NCBI GenBank assembly: GCA_020747065.1
Contig: JAGMVK010000017.1
Coordinates: forward strand, 992,001-1,056,000
DNA: 64,000 nucleotides
Direction: 5' to 3'
Source of the DNA: Cadophora sp. MPI-SDFR-AT-0126
Taxonomy: Eukaryota > Ascomycota > Leotiomycetes > Helotiales > Ploettnerulaceae
Shown piece by piece: positions 23,211 to 33,352 of this stretch; position 1 is the first letter of the stretch; every line of letters begins with the position of its first letter. A model generated the notes under the pieces. The model was not told the DNA's origin. It made no database searches and saw only the letters and a program-made list of their open reading frames with translations. The position numbers were made by a program, and so were the translations under genes.

Positions 23211-23947
23211 ACTCTGCTGTGTCTTGGAGAATGTTGATGCTATTCCGAAGTATGTCGAGATGGGACGCGATTGGTAGGGCTTAGCGTCTCGGCAGACACA
23301 ACCACATGACTCCAGTTTATTTTTAGGGTGCCTCTTCTACTTTACTTCCTCCTCCCATCTGATGAATCACGGCGTTCCCTTCATTCATTTACAAACAAAA
23401 ATGCTATGAGAAAGAGCACTCAGCAAGCCTCTTCGGAACAACTTTCTTTATCTGGACCGGCGTATAATCACTGTTCTGGGGCTGAGATCAACCTTAAATT
23501 TCACGATGCGATTTGAGATCAAATTCTTAGAAGTACCATCAGACCGACCTCCATGAGCATTTCTGGTCCAATCAGTCTTGCCCTTTTGACTGACATAGTC
23601 GAAGAGAATGGACATGGATACCGTTTCGGGGCAAAGGCCTGGCCCTTGGCTGGTCAAGCCACAGCTGAAGCCCAAATGGAATAGCCACACATCGGTAAGC
23701 ACTAATCTCAAATGAGTAGATCCGCCAATGAAAGGAGTCTCGTTGTAGGTCGTATTACCCTCCAACCAGAAACCTGCAACCATTTCATGGGGAAGAGAAA
23801 CAAACGCATATAACTTGGTCAAGTAGACGCTGGTTTCATAAGTTTAGTCCTCTCTTTCCACATTATCAACTTCATTGTCTTGCATTTCTTTCCTGTTTTT
23901 GAATTATCTCTCTATCTTCATTTCAGGCATCGCGCTAGTTATTCACA
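23211..23947. promoter_or_regulatory. Divergent 5' region of MED4 and the hemerythrin gene
   Basis: These are 0.74 kb between genes pointing away from each other. The region also contains the doubtful small minus-strand frame listed separately (23448-23784). A pyrimidine-rich stretch (TCTCTCTATCTTCATTTCAG) precedes the + gene and is probably its leader, possibly ending at a 5' UTR splice acceptor near 23926. Confidence 0.4.
23448..23784 (-). CDS. Doubtful small protein, about 110 aa
   Basis: A frame from ATG 23784 to the stop at 23448 encodes MVAGFWLEGNTTYNETPF and continues with two cysteines near CGLTSQGPGLC and the segment VSMSILFDYVSQKGKTDW. The residue mix looks protein-like, but there is no signal peptide, no recognised domain and no obvious 5' exon. 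It lies inside the divergent MED4/hemerythrin promoter region. It may be a chance frame, a gene fragment or a small lineage-specific gene. Confidence 0.2.
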
Positions 23948-24846
23948 ATGGGCCAAACACATCCCAAAATCACCAAGCAATGGGCAGATGGACCCTTTCC
24001 GCTCATTGAAACTCCAAGAAAAAGACGCGGGGTACATACACATCACATTCCCGTTCAACTCCACATGATTGATTGACTTTCTTCAGATCACCAACCTCAA
24101 AACAGAACCAGGTGCCGTGAGCGCAGCGACAGAAATGTGCTTGGTTCATAACTTCATCATCCGCATCCTCAACTGCATCTACCTGCAAGCACCCAACGTG
24201 AAGCTCGAGAAAGATATCGCAGACTTCACCACCTTCATGCACGGCTTTCTCATCCTCCTCCACGAGCACCACGGAAACGAAGAGAAACACTTCTTCCCCA
24301 TGCTTGAGGAATACATTGGCGCTCCCGGCTGGATGGAGAAGAATGTCGCACAGCACCATGCCTTTGCTCGGGGTTTAGAGGGATTCGAGGAGTACGTCAA
24401 GGCTCTTCAGAGTGGGAAGGCAACGTTTGATGGAACAAAGATCCGTAAATTTGTCGATGACTTCGCTCCCGTTTTGGCGGAGCATCTGAGTGATGAGGTT
24501 GACACTTTTGAAGATCTGGAGAGGTTTGGGGACAAAATTGATTGGAAGGTGTGGAATAAGAAGGTCGGCGAGATTGCTGTCAAGACTGCGGAAACTGTAT
24601 GTGCTATTCATCCCGCACTCATTTGATTCTCGGATTAATGGGTTGGAACAGGATCACGAAATTCCGATCGTCATCACGAACATAGACGTATCATTCGAAA
24701 AGCCCTTCCACCAGGCTGTATGGCCACCTTTCCCGTGGTTTGCGGCACTTATATTTCGTTGGATGTACTTACCTAGACACAAGGGGGCGTGGAGGTTCTC
24801 CTGCTGTGACTGGTACGGCAACCCGAAAGAGTTGGAGTTTGTGTAG
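23948..24846 (+). CDS. Hemerythrin-like HHE-domain protein
   Basis: Three exons: 23948-24031, 24087-24596 and 24652-24846 (789 bases, 262 residues). A short lead (KQWADGPFPLIETP) typical of fungal relatives is followed by the four-helix HHE cation-binding domain. Likely di-iron ligands are H55 in MCLVHNFIIR, HGFLILLHEHHGNEEKHFFP (several His plus Glu), AQHHAFARGLEGFEEY and AEHLSDEVDTFEDL. The tail (PPFPWFAALIFRWMYLPRHKGAWRF...WYGNPKELEFV) is the conserved C-terminal segment of the fungal group. These proteins are thought to bind oxygen, nitric oxide or iron; the exact role is unknown. No signal peptide is present, so it is probably cytosolic. Confidence 0.9.
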
Positions 24847-26671
24847 TTGCTTCCTGTATGATTTCAGGATGGGGATGAGCGGCGCATCTGAGCGATACCT
24901 GTTTCTGTTAGTCCTAGCTTTCATTCTGGCATCTCATAGACTTCACAATGTCATTTTTGGATTCTCGACGTCTTCATTTACTTTCAGAAAGTTCAATCAA
25001 GCATGACTCTTTAGAACACGCTAAAAAAAATAAAAGCTCTATTCTTCTTCTCTTAATTTCACGCGGCAAAAGAAAAGGCCCACTAAAAAAACATACAACA
25101 GTGGGTATTCGCTGGTGGTCACCCACCCAACTACTAATCCACCGATTTGAGGCTTGAGTACGGCAGAGCGGACGGGATGCCCTAGTTTCCTCAATCTATG
25201 GTTGTATGTGACAGCCAACATCTTGTTTGGACATATAACTGCTCTCGTACTATCTGACATAGCGTGTGAAGGGGATTCCAATGGTCGCTCCATCACTTTC
25301 AAAAAATGTATTGCATTTCTATTGACCTTCATAGGGGAATATATTTCGCATCACATGTGCGTGGGAAGGGAACGTCACGGACTTCCTCTATATGATTCTG
25401 CTTAAGATTATGGCCTGGAGATTTTGAAATCAAAAAGCACCCTTTTGTTTTGCACGAGAATCAACACCTTATTCTTGAAGCTTCCGTGACCACTTCAGGC
25501 TTGTCCAATGCTATACACCACTTGCCGGGAGTTGACTTTACTGACAGAAAGATATTTGACTCTCCTAGGTTAAGCCTCATGTGCGAAGTGCTTTTCTTCC
25601 CTCCTCGTCTCCTGTTCCAACTACATCGAATAGAGTCTTGGCACATACATGTGGGAGACACTTGACCATACATGAGGCTCAAAACTCTCGAAAGTCTTGA
25701 CTTGAAGCTTGAGACAACTTAAACGACATCAGCTCCACGATTGGTGATCACCAACAATCAAGACAAAGCAAATAAACGAGTCGAGTCTGTGAAGTAAATA
25801 AGCGCCCTGATTTGCACAGCCTCATCTACGGTGGCCGGATTTCTTGCCTCTGCCCCGCGCTTCTTCGAGGCGAGGGGAAGAGACCGAGTGCGAGGGCCAA
25901 GTCAAGGCCGCCTCTCAACTCCACACCACCAAAGCCCGCTCGCTGAACTGATGACATAGCGACAACAACAATTTCCTGTGCTCTCCGCTGTTACTCCCTG
26001 GCTCGACCATCCTCTCGACCTGCCTTCAAGGTCACAGCTTTCTGCGACGACAAGGCTATCAAAAGGGTCACCTGCGCAGAGCCGCTCGTCATCCAAGGCG
26101 CGACGATATACCCCACCTGACAACTGTTGTACCTGCATAGCCTGGATCAAGGCCTACAAAATAGGATAAATACTCTAGGTCAGTAGCTAGAAATAGGAAG
26201 GGAAGAGAGGTATGCGATTGTTCGAATAGCGCTGTGCTTCTTTCGTGGAAAAGCTGATTGCTAATGCGCTGCCTGTCGACAGATTGCTTCAGCCTTCCGA
26301 CCCTGCCGGACGAGAACATTCGAAAGACGAGTGAGATTGACAAATTGAAGAGGCGACTACTGTTTGTAGACGATTTAAGCTGGTGCTCTATCTGCGGACT
26401 TTGACAAGGTCTTGCCTTGTAGAGTCAACACTTCGGACTTGAATCAACGAGCTTGCGCGGCGCGGACTTTCCAAAGTTACGAAACAACGACAACAACACG
26501 TATGTGGTTGCGCGCCTCTCCGTGAAGAGCTTCCACTAATTGTGTCCATAGCACAGCTATTACTTCTTTGCGATAACCACATTGCGCCTCTGGCTGCGCT
26601 CGAGACCGTCTCTTCCGCTGCGATAGCGAACACTACCCCTCTTTGAACAACCCCGTACAAGGAGCCTCAAA
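24847..26671. other. Long intergenic region
   Basis: This 1.8 kb has short open frames only, none with recognisable protein features. The last 600 bases carry CAACAAC-type repeats (near 25961 and 26484) and pyrimidine runs, and probably supply the promoter and a long leader of NCS1. There is an A-rich patch at 25022-25033. No RNA gene or transposon terminus is seen. Confidence 0.4.
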
Positions 26672-27474
26672 ATGGGAAAATCGTAAGGGATCTTGTTTCT
26701 ACAGCTATAGGGTATTTGCATGAAGTCATTGGCTAATTGCGCTGGACAGTCAATCTAAGCTCTCGCAAGAGCAACTCAGCGAACTGCAGCGATCAACCCA
26801 TTTCGACAAGAAGGAGTTGCAACAATGGTACAAGGGTATGTCTATCTCGACCTTGCGGGCAAGTTTCAAGCTGATTTGGATCAGGTTTCTTAAAGGATTG
26901 TCCTTCGGGAATGCTTACCAAGGAGGAGTTCCAGAAGATTTACCGTCAATTCTTCCCATTCGGTGATCCATCATCATTTGCAGATTACGTCTTCAATGTG
27001 TTCGATAGCGATAAATCCGGCTCGATCGATTTCAAGGAGTTCATCTGCGCTTTAAGTGTCACCAGCAGAGGAAAGATGGAGGACAAATTAGATTGGGCTT
27101 TTCAACTCTATGATATCGATGGAGACGGAAAGATCAGCTACGATGAGATGTTAGCCATTGTTGAAGCTATTTACAAGATGGTACGTTTCTATTTTTGGAC
27201 CTCTCCAGATCCAGTCACGTGTCTGGCTCGCTTGGCCCCTGCTCAATGTCAAGCTTTCTGGCAAAGTCATGGCAAAGCACTAACACAATGACAGGTCGGA
27301 TCTATGGTCAAGCTCCCAGCCGATGAAGATACCCCCGAGAAGCGCGTCAAGAAGATTTTCCGCATGATGGACAAAGACGAGAACGGCAGTCTAGACATGG
27401 AAGAGTTCAAGGAAGGCAGTAAGCGCGACGAGACGATCGTATCTGCTCTGTCGCTCTACGACGGACTCGTGTGA
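26672..27474 (+). CDS. NCS1: Neuronal calcium sensor 1 / frequenin
   Basis: Four exons: 26672-26682 (11 bases), 26750-26835, 26885-27180 and 27295-27474 (573 bases). They give exactly 190 residues, the usual NCS-1 length. The N-terminus MGKSQSKL fits the N-myristoylation signal, so calcium-dependent membrane binding is expected. EF-hand 1 is degenerate ([12 protein letters not shown], as in the family). EF2 ([13 protein letters not shown]), EF3 ([13 protein letters not shown]) and EF4 ([13 protein letters not shown]) have full ligand sets. NCS-1/Frq1 binds calcium and activates phosphatidylinositol 4-kinase in yeast; in moulds it affects calcium tolerance and growth. The last intron contains a CACTAACAC branch site. 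Confidence 0.95.
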
Positions 27475-28724
27475 TCTTCCCCCGTAGCCACTTCTTTCTT
27501 TTGAGGCGTTTAGCGAAACTCGTTAATAGACTGGAGTCGAGGATCCTGCCCACACTTTCTCCTCTCTATGTATGCCTTGCCACTTTTTCCAAACGACTCG
27601 CTATTGTTGCATTATGGCTGGATGGGTGGGTGGTAGGAAATGTGGTGGGAGGATCGACTGTTATTTTTTGCGAGTAGGGGATGACATGGAGGGGTCCTGG
27701 AAACGTTCACGGATAGATATGCGAGATGATTGATGCGACTACTGACGTGGTGGATCTGTGCGCGGCTGAACCGATTGGTTGATTGACTGACCTGATAAAT
27801 GAAAACATGCAATGAAATGGAAAACTTTATGAAACTCTTGTGCGTGCCATCAGTGAATAATCTGTCGTTGACTTATAGTATGTTTCCCTGTGATGCGTTC
27901 TCCAGCCTCCACCTAAACCTCAACACTAAAAATCTCGTAACTCAGTTGGCACCCAAACTCTCCACACTCTTGTACATTCTCAAGTAGAACAACGACGACA
28001 CCATTATGGCTTCTTTCAACGATAAACTATGCGAGATACAGTACCAGATCATCGTACAGTCCATGATAAGAGAGTGCACGTATCCAAGTGGGACCCTCAA
28101 GAATAATGCGATTGATATTCGTGAACAGTACGCATTTGTACCTTTCCTAGCCCCGAAAGTCTTACCACTATCTGCCATCACTCCATGCGCACAGATGTAT
28201 TTATATTTAGAAACCGACGACCATCACAGCACACATCGCATAAGTCTACTAGGACGCACCTCACCTATCCCTCGTTTCACTCATTAAAGGGGAGGATGTC
28301 GACGTATATTGATTAGAACTCGTTATTGTGGCTTCGAAGTACAAAAGCCGGTTTCATACTGCATACTTACATAGATAAAGTCTAGAGCCCAGATTAGAGA
28401 GAAAAGAAATAGCACTCGCAATCCAATGGATGATCTTTCAAGGCCAGCAAGTACTGAGCGTTCAGATTTGCAGTCACTTCCTACTTCTCTTGAAAAGTTC
28501 TCGGTAAGAATTATGGGTGAAAGGTTTAGGTTTCCTCATCTCCACTTCCATTATATGTATGCTGATTCTCTGCTGCCTTGTACGAAGTCTGTACGTATGC
28601 CATAATTCAAGCATCTCAACGGGCTGCCCCTCGCCAAATATATCATACTATGCTTTATAACAACGCCAGTTTCTCAAAGTTCCCTCAGCACTAAACTCTT
28701 CTGACTTCTCCCAGGAATACCTTA
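27475..28724. other. Intergenic, convergent 3' regions
   Basis: This 1.25 kb lies between two converging genes. The frame 28006-28287 starts MASFNDKLCEIQYQIIVQSM, which faintly recalls the N-terminal helix of F-box/2EXR proteins. It has no further support and may be a remnant. No RNA gene or transposon end is found. Confidence 0.35.
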
Positions 28725-29729
28725 TTAATCGATGAGAGTCAATGCATCGTCTTGAAAGCGAAATGTGATGTTTGGAATTGAAAAGTGAGTCCACAGACTG
28801 TTGTCTTCATCGAGCTCCTCCTCAGTCAAGCCCTCTTCTGGATTGGGTTGGATGTTAGCAAATGATAGAATTAAACCCTCAGAACACGAACCTTTCTTGA
28901 CTATTTCCCTCGCTATTTCAATGCCTGTCTTCCAAATCTTCATCTTCAGCATCTCACGTCTTGCAAGCGCTTCCCAGGAGAGACATGCAGTAGGCATGTC
29001 CGGGTCTTCATGGAGTACGAAATCCGCGGGCCTGCTAGTGCTGCTGATGCTCTCGGTGCCGTAACGCCTCCTCAGATCCTTTGGCCCGAGAATAAGGACC
29101 AATTGACTCAAACTAAATTGGTAGAACTCGTGATAAATGCTGTCCATGCTCATGTGGGCGGTAGGACTCCAGTAACGATAAGGAATTGCAATTCTGTGAA
29201 TCCGAGGGCCTTCCAGAAGTCCATCACCGCACATCTCGGAGGTATCAATGTTAAAGTCGGGAAACATCGTAATGTCTGTTTCCGAGTTGTACCAAGTGCT
29301 TCGTCCTCTATATGTGAAACGAGACAAGACTCTTTTCCCTTCATCTCGGGTCTCCTTGTTCACGATCATGAGATTTGATTTGGCAGTGGCAAGCAGTAAC
29401 TGGCATTGGGAATCCTGGAACTGGTCCCGGCTCCTCACCCGGTGCTCGATTTTGTTGTAGCCCATTGTGAAGACCTCCTCGACATGCATCACCTCCCTCC
29501 ATACCTTCAATCGGAGCTCGAGTGGTAGCTTTGGGAAGAGCGTGAAAGTAGTTAAGACGGCCGTGGTTTCCTTCATCCCTGTGACCTCATCTTTCAATTG
29601 GCGGATTTGCTCTTGCATAGACTCCAGCTCGTTGGCGCGGACCCAGACCCAGTGATTGGGATTGCTCGTGGTACCAAGATGATTCGCAGCCTGGTGGACG
29701 ACTGCGGTGTCCTCCGTGGGGCCTGACAT
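28725..29729 (-). CDS. 2EXR-domain protein, 334 aa
   Basis: A single-exon gene. A short disordered start and a predicted coiled coil (ELESMQEQIRQLKDEVTGM, near residues 34-52) precede the 2EXR signature FTLFPKLPLELRLKVWRE at about 61-78. The body follows the pattern of the family: an N-terminal LPxELRxxVW motif like a cryptic F-box, then IVNKETRDEGKRVL near 122 and TDITMFPDFNID near 152. 2EXR proteins are abundant, fast-evolving and of unknown function in moulds; a protein-binding role is inferred from the F-box-like start. The closest relative in the window is the decayed copy immediately upstream at 30140-31283. Confidence 0.82.
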   Translation of the reverse strand: MSGPTEDTAVVHQAANHLGTTSNPNHWVWVRANELESMQEQIRQLKDEVTGMKETTAVLTTFTLFPKLPLELRLKVWREVMHVEEVFTMGYNKIEHRVRSRDQFQDSQCQLLLATAKSNLMIVNKETRDEGKRVLSRFTYRGRSTWYNSETDITMFPDFNIDTSEMCGDGLLEGPRIHRIAIPYRYWSPTAHMSMDSIYHEFYQFSLSQLVLILGPKDLRRRYGTESISSTSRPADFVLHEDPDMPTACLSWEALARREMLKMKIWKTGIEIAREIVKKGSCSEGLILSFANIQPNPEEGLTEEELDEDNSLWTHFSIPNITFRFQDDALTLID

Positions 29730-30139
29730 AGCGATGTTGTTGATGGATGGATGGATGGTTGGATTGAGTGCTTGTGGTGTTGATGGAGAGGCAGAATGAT
29801 GCCGAGATTGAAGCTAAGCCCAAGGTCGGTTGACGAAGAAGGAGCTACGCGGCTACAAAACGACTTTTCGCGCTTTCAGCAAGAGCAAGCGCGCTTACGA
29901 ATTCACAAGTTCGAGACTTACAATATTGGTTAATACGGTCAGAAGATTATATATTGTTTGAAAGCAGTATTCACTTGGATCATCACGTCAACTTAGCCTT
30001 AGTCCCAGATTGTTTTCCTTTTCGTATTCCATTTATGGCACAGTATCCCTGCATGATAATTCCAACCCCAAGGCTCATACATAATTTTGGTTTCCGATCC
30101 TTGTGATGGACATTCGCACACTCAGCAACGAGGCACTGC
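29730..30139. other. Spacer between two 2EXR paralogues
   Basis: This is the 5' flank of the 334-residue 2EXR gene and the 3' flank of its decayed paralogue. No gene is recognised. A GGATGGATGGATGG repeat lies just upstream of the start near 29741-29756. Confidence 0.5.
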
Positions 30140-31283
30140 TCAGCAAATCTTTGATATGAGACATGATCCAATTCTCCAGTCGTATATACCGTCAATTAAC
30201 AAGAACGACGTGCCAATCTCCAATCTGAACCTGATACTGGGAACTGTAATGTCATCCACAGTATCTGGATCTTTGTTCAGTTCCTCAATCGCCCAAGCAC
30301 GGGTCACTGATTTTGGTTGATCTGCGCGCAGTCAGCGATAGACATCGTAGAGTAAGAAGACAGCACTTCCCAGTTCCTAGGTATTCTCTATCGTCCATAC
30401 GACATTCATTCCAAATTGTCATCTTCTCCATTTCCACCTCTTCCATCAATCTCCATGTGTACTCCTCATTCAGATCCAGCAAACGCACTACCGTGCCGGA
30501 GAAATCCCTGGGTTGCCTATCCGCGGTGACAGTTTTATGGTCTGAAGCCGGTGATAGATCCTTGATGCCTAGAGTAAGGATCAATTCGTGTAAGCCTTTC
30601 TCTCCGAATAACCGATATGTGGAGTTTGTAACCTCAAAGTAATCGGGCTCGATCCAGGACTTGTATCGAAGAGTGACGCGCTGAAGCTTGTGGTCGACAA
30701 GGAAGCCCTCATCGGTCATCTCTCCAGTCGACAGGTCGAACTTGGGCAACCAAGCTACATCAACAGCCGTATTGAACCAAGTGCGCTCACCGTGTAGCTC
30801 GAAAACTTGCAACACCTTGAGAGCCTCGTTTCTAGCCTCTGCACTGACACCCAGCAGACTTGCCTTGCTGGTGACGCGAAGAGCTTGAACCTCAAAATCG
30901 AGTCACGATCGAATTCTTGAGCTGTCTTCTCCCCCGGAAATGCCTCGTGGCTCTTCAGAATTCCTTTCCCGCTCTGTGAGCGTCTCCCATCCAATGGCGA
31001 AGATCTCCTGAGTGTAAAGCACCTCGTAGAATACCTTGAGTCGCAGCTCAACCGGCAGCTTGGGAAAGAGTGGGAAGGTAGTTGCAGTATCGGGTTCTCG
31101 CTTCATCGTATCGCTCTGTTCTTTAAGATCGCGGAGTTGTTCGAGCATGAATTGGAGCTTCTCAACGCGCCCAGAGATCTTGACGAGTTCAGCCGGTCTG
31201 GTTTCTGTAGTGATGAGATTGGAGAGAGTACGAGGAGCGCCAGGAGTAAGATCTTGGACTGCGGAAATCGATGAAGTCGTCAT
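30140..31283 (-). pseudogene. Decayed 2EXR paralogue with in-frame stop and frame change
   Basis: From ATG 31283 the frame encodes a coiled coil and the 2EXR signature FPLFPKLPVELRLKVFYEVL, then meets TGA at 30905-30903. The same frame continues with clear paralogue sequence (VTSKASLLGVSAEARNEALK, matching ATAKSNLMIVNKETRDEGKR of the neighbour) to about 30400. Near there the matching frame shifts: EELNKDPDTVDDITVPSIRF matches the neighbour's EELDEDNSLWTHFSIPNITF in another frame. The shifted frame runs to a stop at 30140. A 63-base GTGACT...CAG intron would skip the stop but would remove the conserved segment. The frame change could also be a 55-base intron with a poor donor. Decay is the simplest reading; stop readthrough or a sequencing error are alternatives. 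Confidence 0.7.
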
Positions 31284-32327
31284 TGTGGGCTTGTTGTAGA
31301 TTTTGTTCTGGTGCGCTTTCGATGACGAGGAAAATGGAGACGCGTCGTAGTTCGGTTTGAAAATGAGGTCGAAGTTTTGCCTCGCTTAGCAGAACCCGTT
31401 GCTACGGACCAAGGAGATCTTCAACTCCGGTATATGCTCCAATGAGACTCGGGATTCGCATACTATACACTCTGAGAAGTGATCTCGTTCTTAGGAGCAT
31501 AGATGATGTATTATACCACCAGAACGAGACACTGGTGCAATTTCTTGGCACATTCTGCCATTGTTTACTTGGCTGAGTTGACATCATATGTTGACAGTGA
31601 ATCCCAAACTTGTCTAGTGAGCTTAAATTGCAACTTATCGCACTCAATTATTTATCAAAATGAATCCCGGATATATTTATCTACGCTGACCTTAATATTT
31701 GGAAAGTGTGTCTTGCGTAAAATGGTCGTAGTATGATCATCCAGTTTGACTCCATTATTAAAACATACTTTTGCCAGAATGCAGAAATCAAAACATACGT
31801 AGCAATTCTGCACATAAAACCTCCGACTGTGTTAAAAGCTACGAGCCCCCAAGAGCAGCCTTTGTCACCTGTTCTCTCTGCTCAGTCTACTTGTTTTTGA
31901 CCAAAAGTCCAGCCGGTTAATCACGGGCGTGAAAACAACCGATCTTACATCCCAGTCATTAACCACCAGTACAGTCTCAATACCTGGAATGAAGTATTCT
32001 TTGCCTTGAAAAGATTCTAGTCATGATGAGGTCACTGTTTGTCCCGTGGACCACATCTCAACTCTCTCGATTTACTAATGTGTCTGATTCCCAGCAACCT
32101 CTCACACTCATTGTGATTTCCGCTCCGTAGCCTCATCATGATTCCACTTCTAGCTCTTTCTTCACAGTCTTGCTTCTAGACCTATCTATTCCCGCTCTTA
32201 CCCTTCCATCCCAGCTATTTTCAAGAACACCAAATCCTCACCAGAACCTTAAAAGCCACTTCCAACCTTCCAGCTCCTCAAACACCATCTGGCCATAAAG
32301 CCCAAAAGCACCATTTCCAGCCCCAGC
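31284..32327. other. Intergenic region
   Basis: This is AT-rich with no recognisable coding content. The last 100 bases before the next gene are almost free of G (CCAGAACCTTAAAAGCCACT and similar), part of a composition shift described in the findings. Confidence 0.5.
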
Positions 32328-33014
32328 ATGCCCTCCCTCAAGAAACTCCTGAGCCCGTCCAAGCCGCTCACCACCACCTCTTCCCCTCCACCTTCCGCCT
32401 CCCAACCCACAAAAACTACAACCACCAAAACAACCACCTCCCCAAACGGCACAAAAACCATCACCAAAACCACAACAACCACCCCCCTCCCAAACCCAAA
32501 CCCCCAACAAGCCAAGCACCCACCACTCACCCAAAACAACAATGAAGTCGAAATCACAGGCCCCGGCTCCAACCCCCAAACCAACAAGAACTGGATGGGC
32601 GACTCAATCCCCATCATGGGCCGGAACATGGTCCCCGCTATCGTAGGCCAAGACCAGCTCAGTCCAGAGGAACTAGCGAGGATGGGGATTGTGCCGCGGG
32701 GACGGTGGGTTAAGGTGGGGACGACGACGACGACGAGGACGGTGAAGAGTGTGAAGAAGGTTACGAGGACGAGGAGGGTTACTCGGGAGGAGGGGATTAA
32801 AGAGAAGGAGAAGGAAGAAGATACGGGACTTCGGAAAGTGGAGGGGAAGAAGGGTGAGGAGAAGGAAAAGGAGAAGAAAAGGGAAGAGAAAGATGCGGGA
32901 ACGACTAGAGGTGTGAAAGATAAGGGTCCAGAGAGTAGCAGGACGAAGGGAAATGAGGTCGATGGCAGAGAGCAGGCACTGGTAAAGGGTAAGGGAAAGG
33001 GAACGATAAAGTAA
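32328..33014 (+). CDS. Lysine/threonine-rich low-complexity protein, 228 aa
   Basis: A single-exon frame. The N-terminal 60 residues are Ser/Thr/Pro/Lys repeats (KTTTTKTTTSP). A short more ordered segment follows (NWMGDSIPIMGRNMVPAIVG, then LSPEELARMGIVPRGRW). The C-terminal 100 residues are a highly charged Lys/Glu stretch (KEKEKEEDTG, EEKEKEKKREEKD) that would be disordered or a single long helix. The central ordered part supports the plus frame over the long opposite frame (33025-32249), which reads mostly as Phe/Leu/Ser/Val runs. No function can be assigned. Confidence 0.5.
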   Translation: MPSLKKLLSPSKPLTTTSSPPPSASQPTKTTTTKTTTSPNGTKTITKTTTTTPLPNPNPQQAKHPPLTQNNNEVEITGPGSNPQTNKNWMGDSIPIMGRNMVPAIVGQDQLSPEELARMGIVPRGRWVKVGTTTTTRTVKSVKKVTRTRRVTREEGIKEKEKEEDTGLRKVEGKKGEEKEKEKKREEKDAGTTRGVKDKGPESSRTKGNEVDGREQALVKGKGKGTIK

Positions 33015-33352
33015 AGTGATCGCACACACAGATAAAAGAGTCAGAAGTAGCCGAGTAGAGCAGAATGAAGCCTTGCAAGATGTTCTATATCCCATCGCCG
33101 CTTTTCCAAGCAGCAGATAGAAGGCCACTATTGCTAGAGAATAGAAAGTATGCCATGCCATTACAATTGACCGTCATTTCGTAACCGCCCATTCGCCTTC
33201 AAGGCAGAAAAGAGCCCATTCGCCAAAACTCCCTCGCTACTCATGAATGCTTTTTTATTTTCGTTTGCGTTTCCTTCCAATCATTTTTTTTTCTCGTTCA
33301 GCAACCGGGTCAGCAAGGGGCAAGCTCTTCTGCTCGCTTCGGAGTAAGGAAC
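33015..33352. other. Convergent 3' region
   Basis: No gene is seen beyond a possible extra terminal exon of the histidine-phosphatase gene. Its last codons overlap a GTAAGT donor at 33368-33363, and an AG acceptor 42 bases on would extend the protein with a basic tail (IGRKRKRK). Confidence 0.35.

Noticed and set aside
32249..33025. Long minus-strand frame of 258 codons opposite the Lys/Thr-rich gene
   Set aside because: It reads as runs of Phe, Leu, Ser, Val and Gly caused by the skewed composition of the other strand, with no ordered segment; the plus frame is better.
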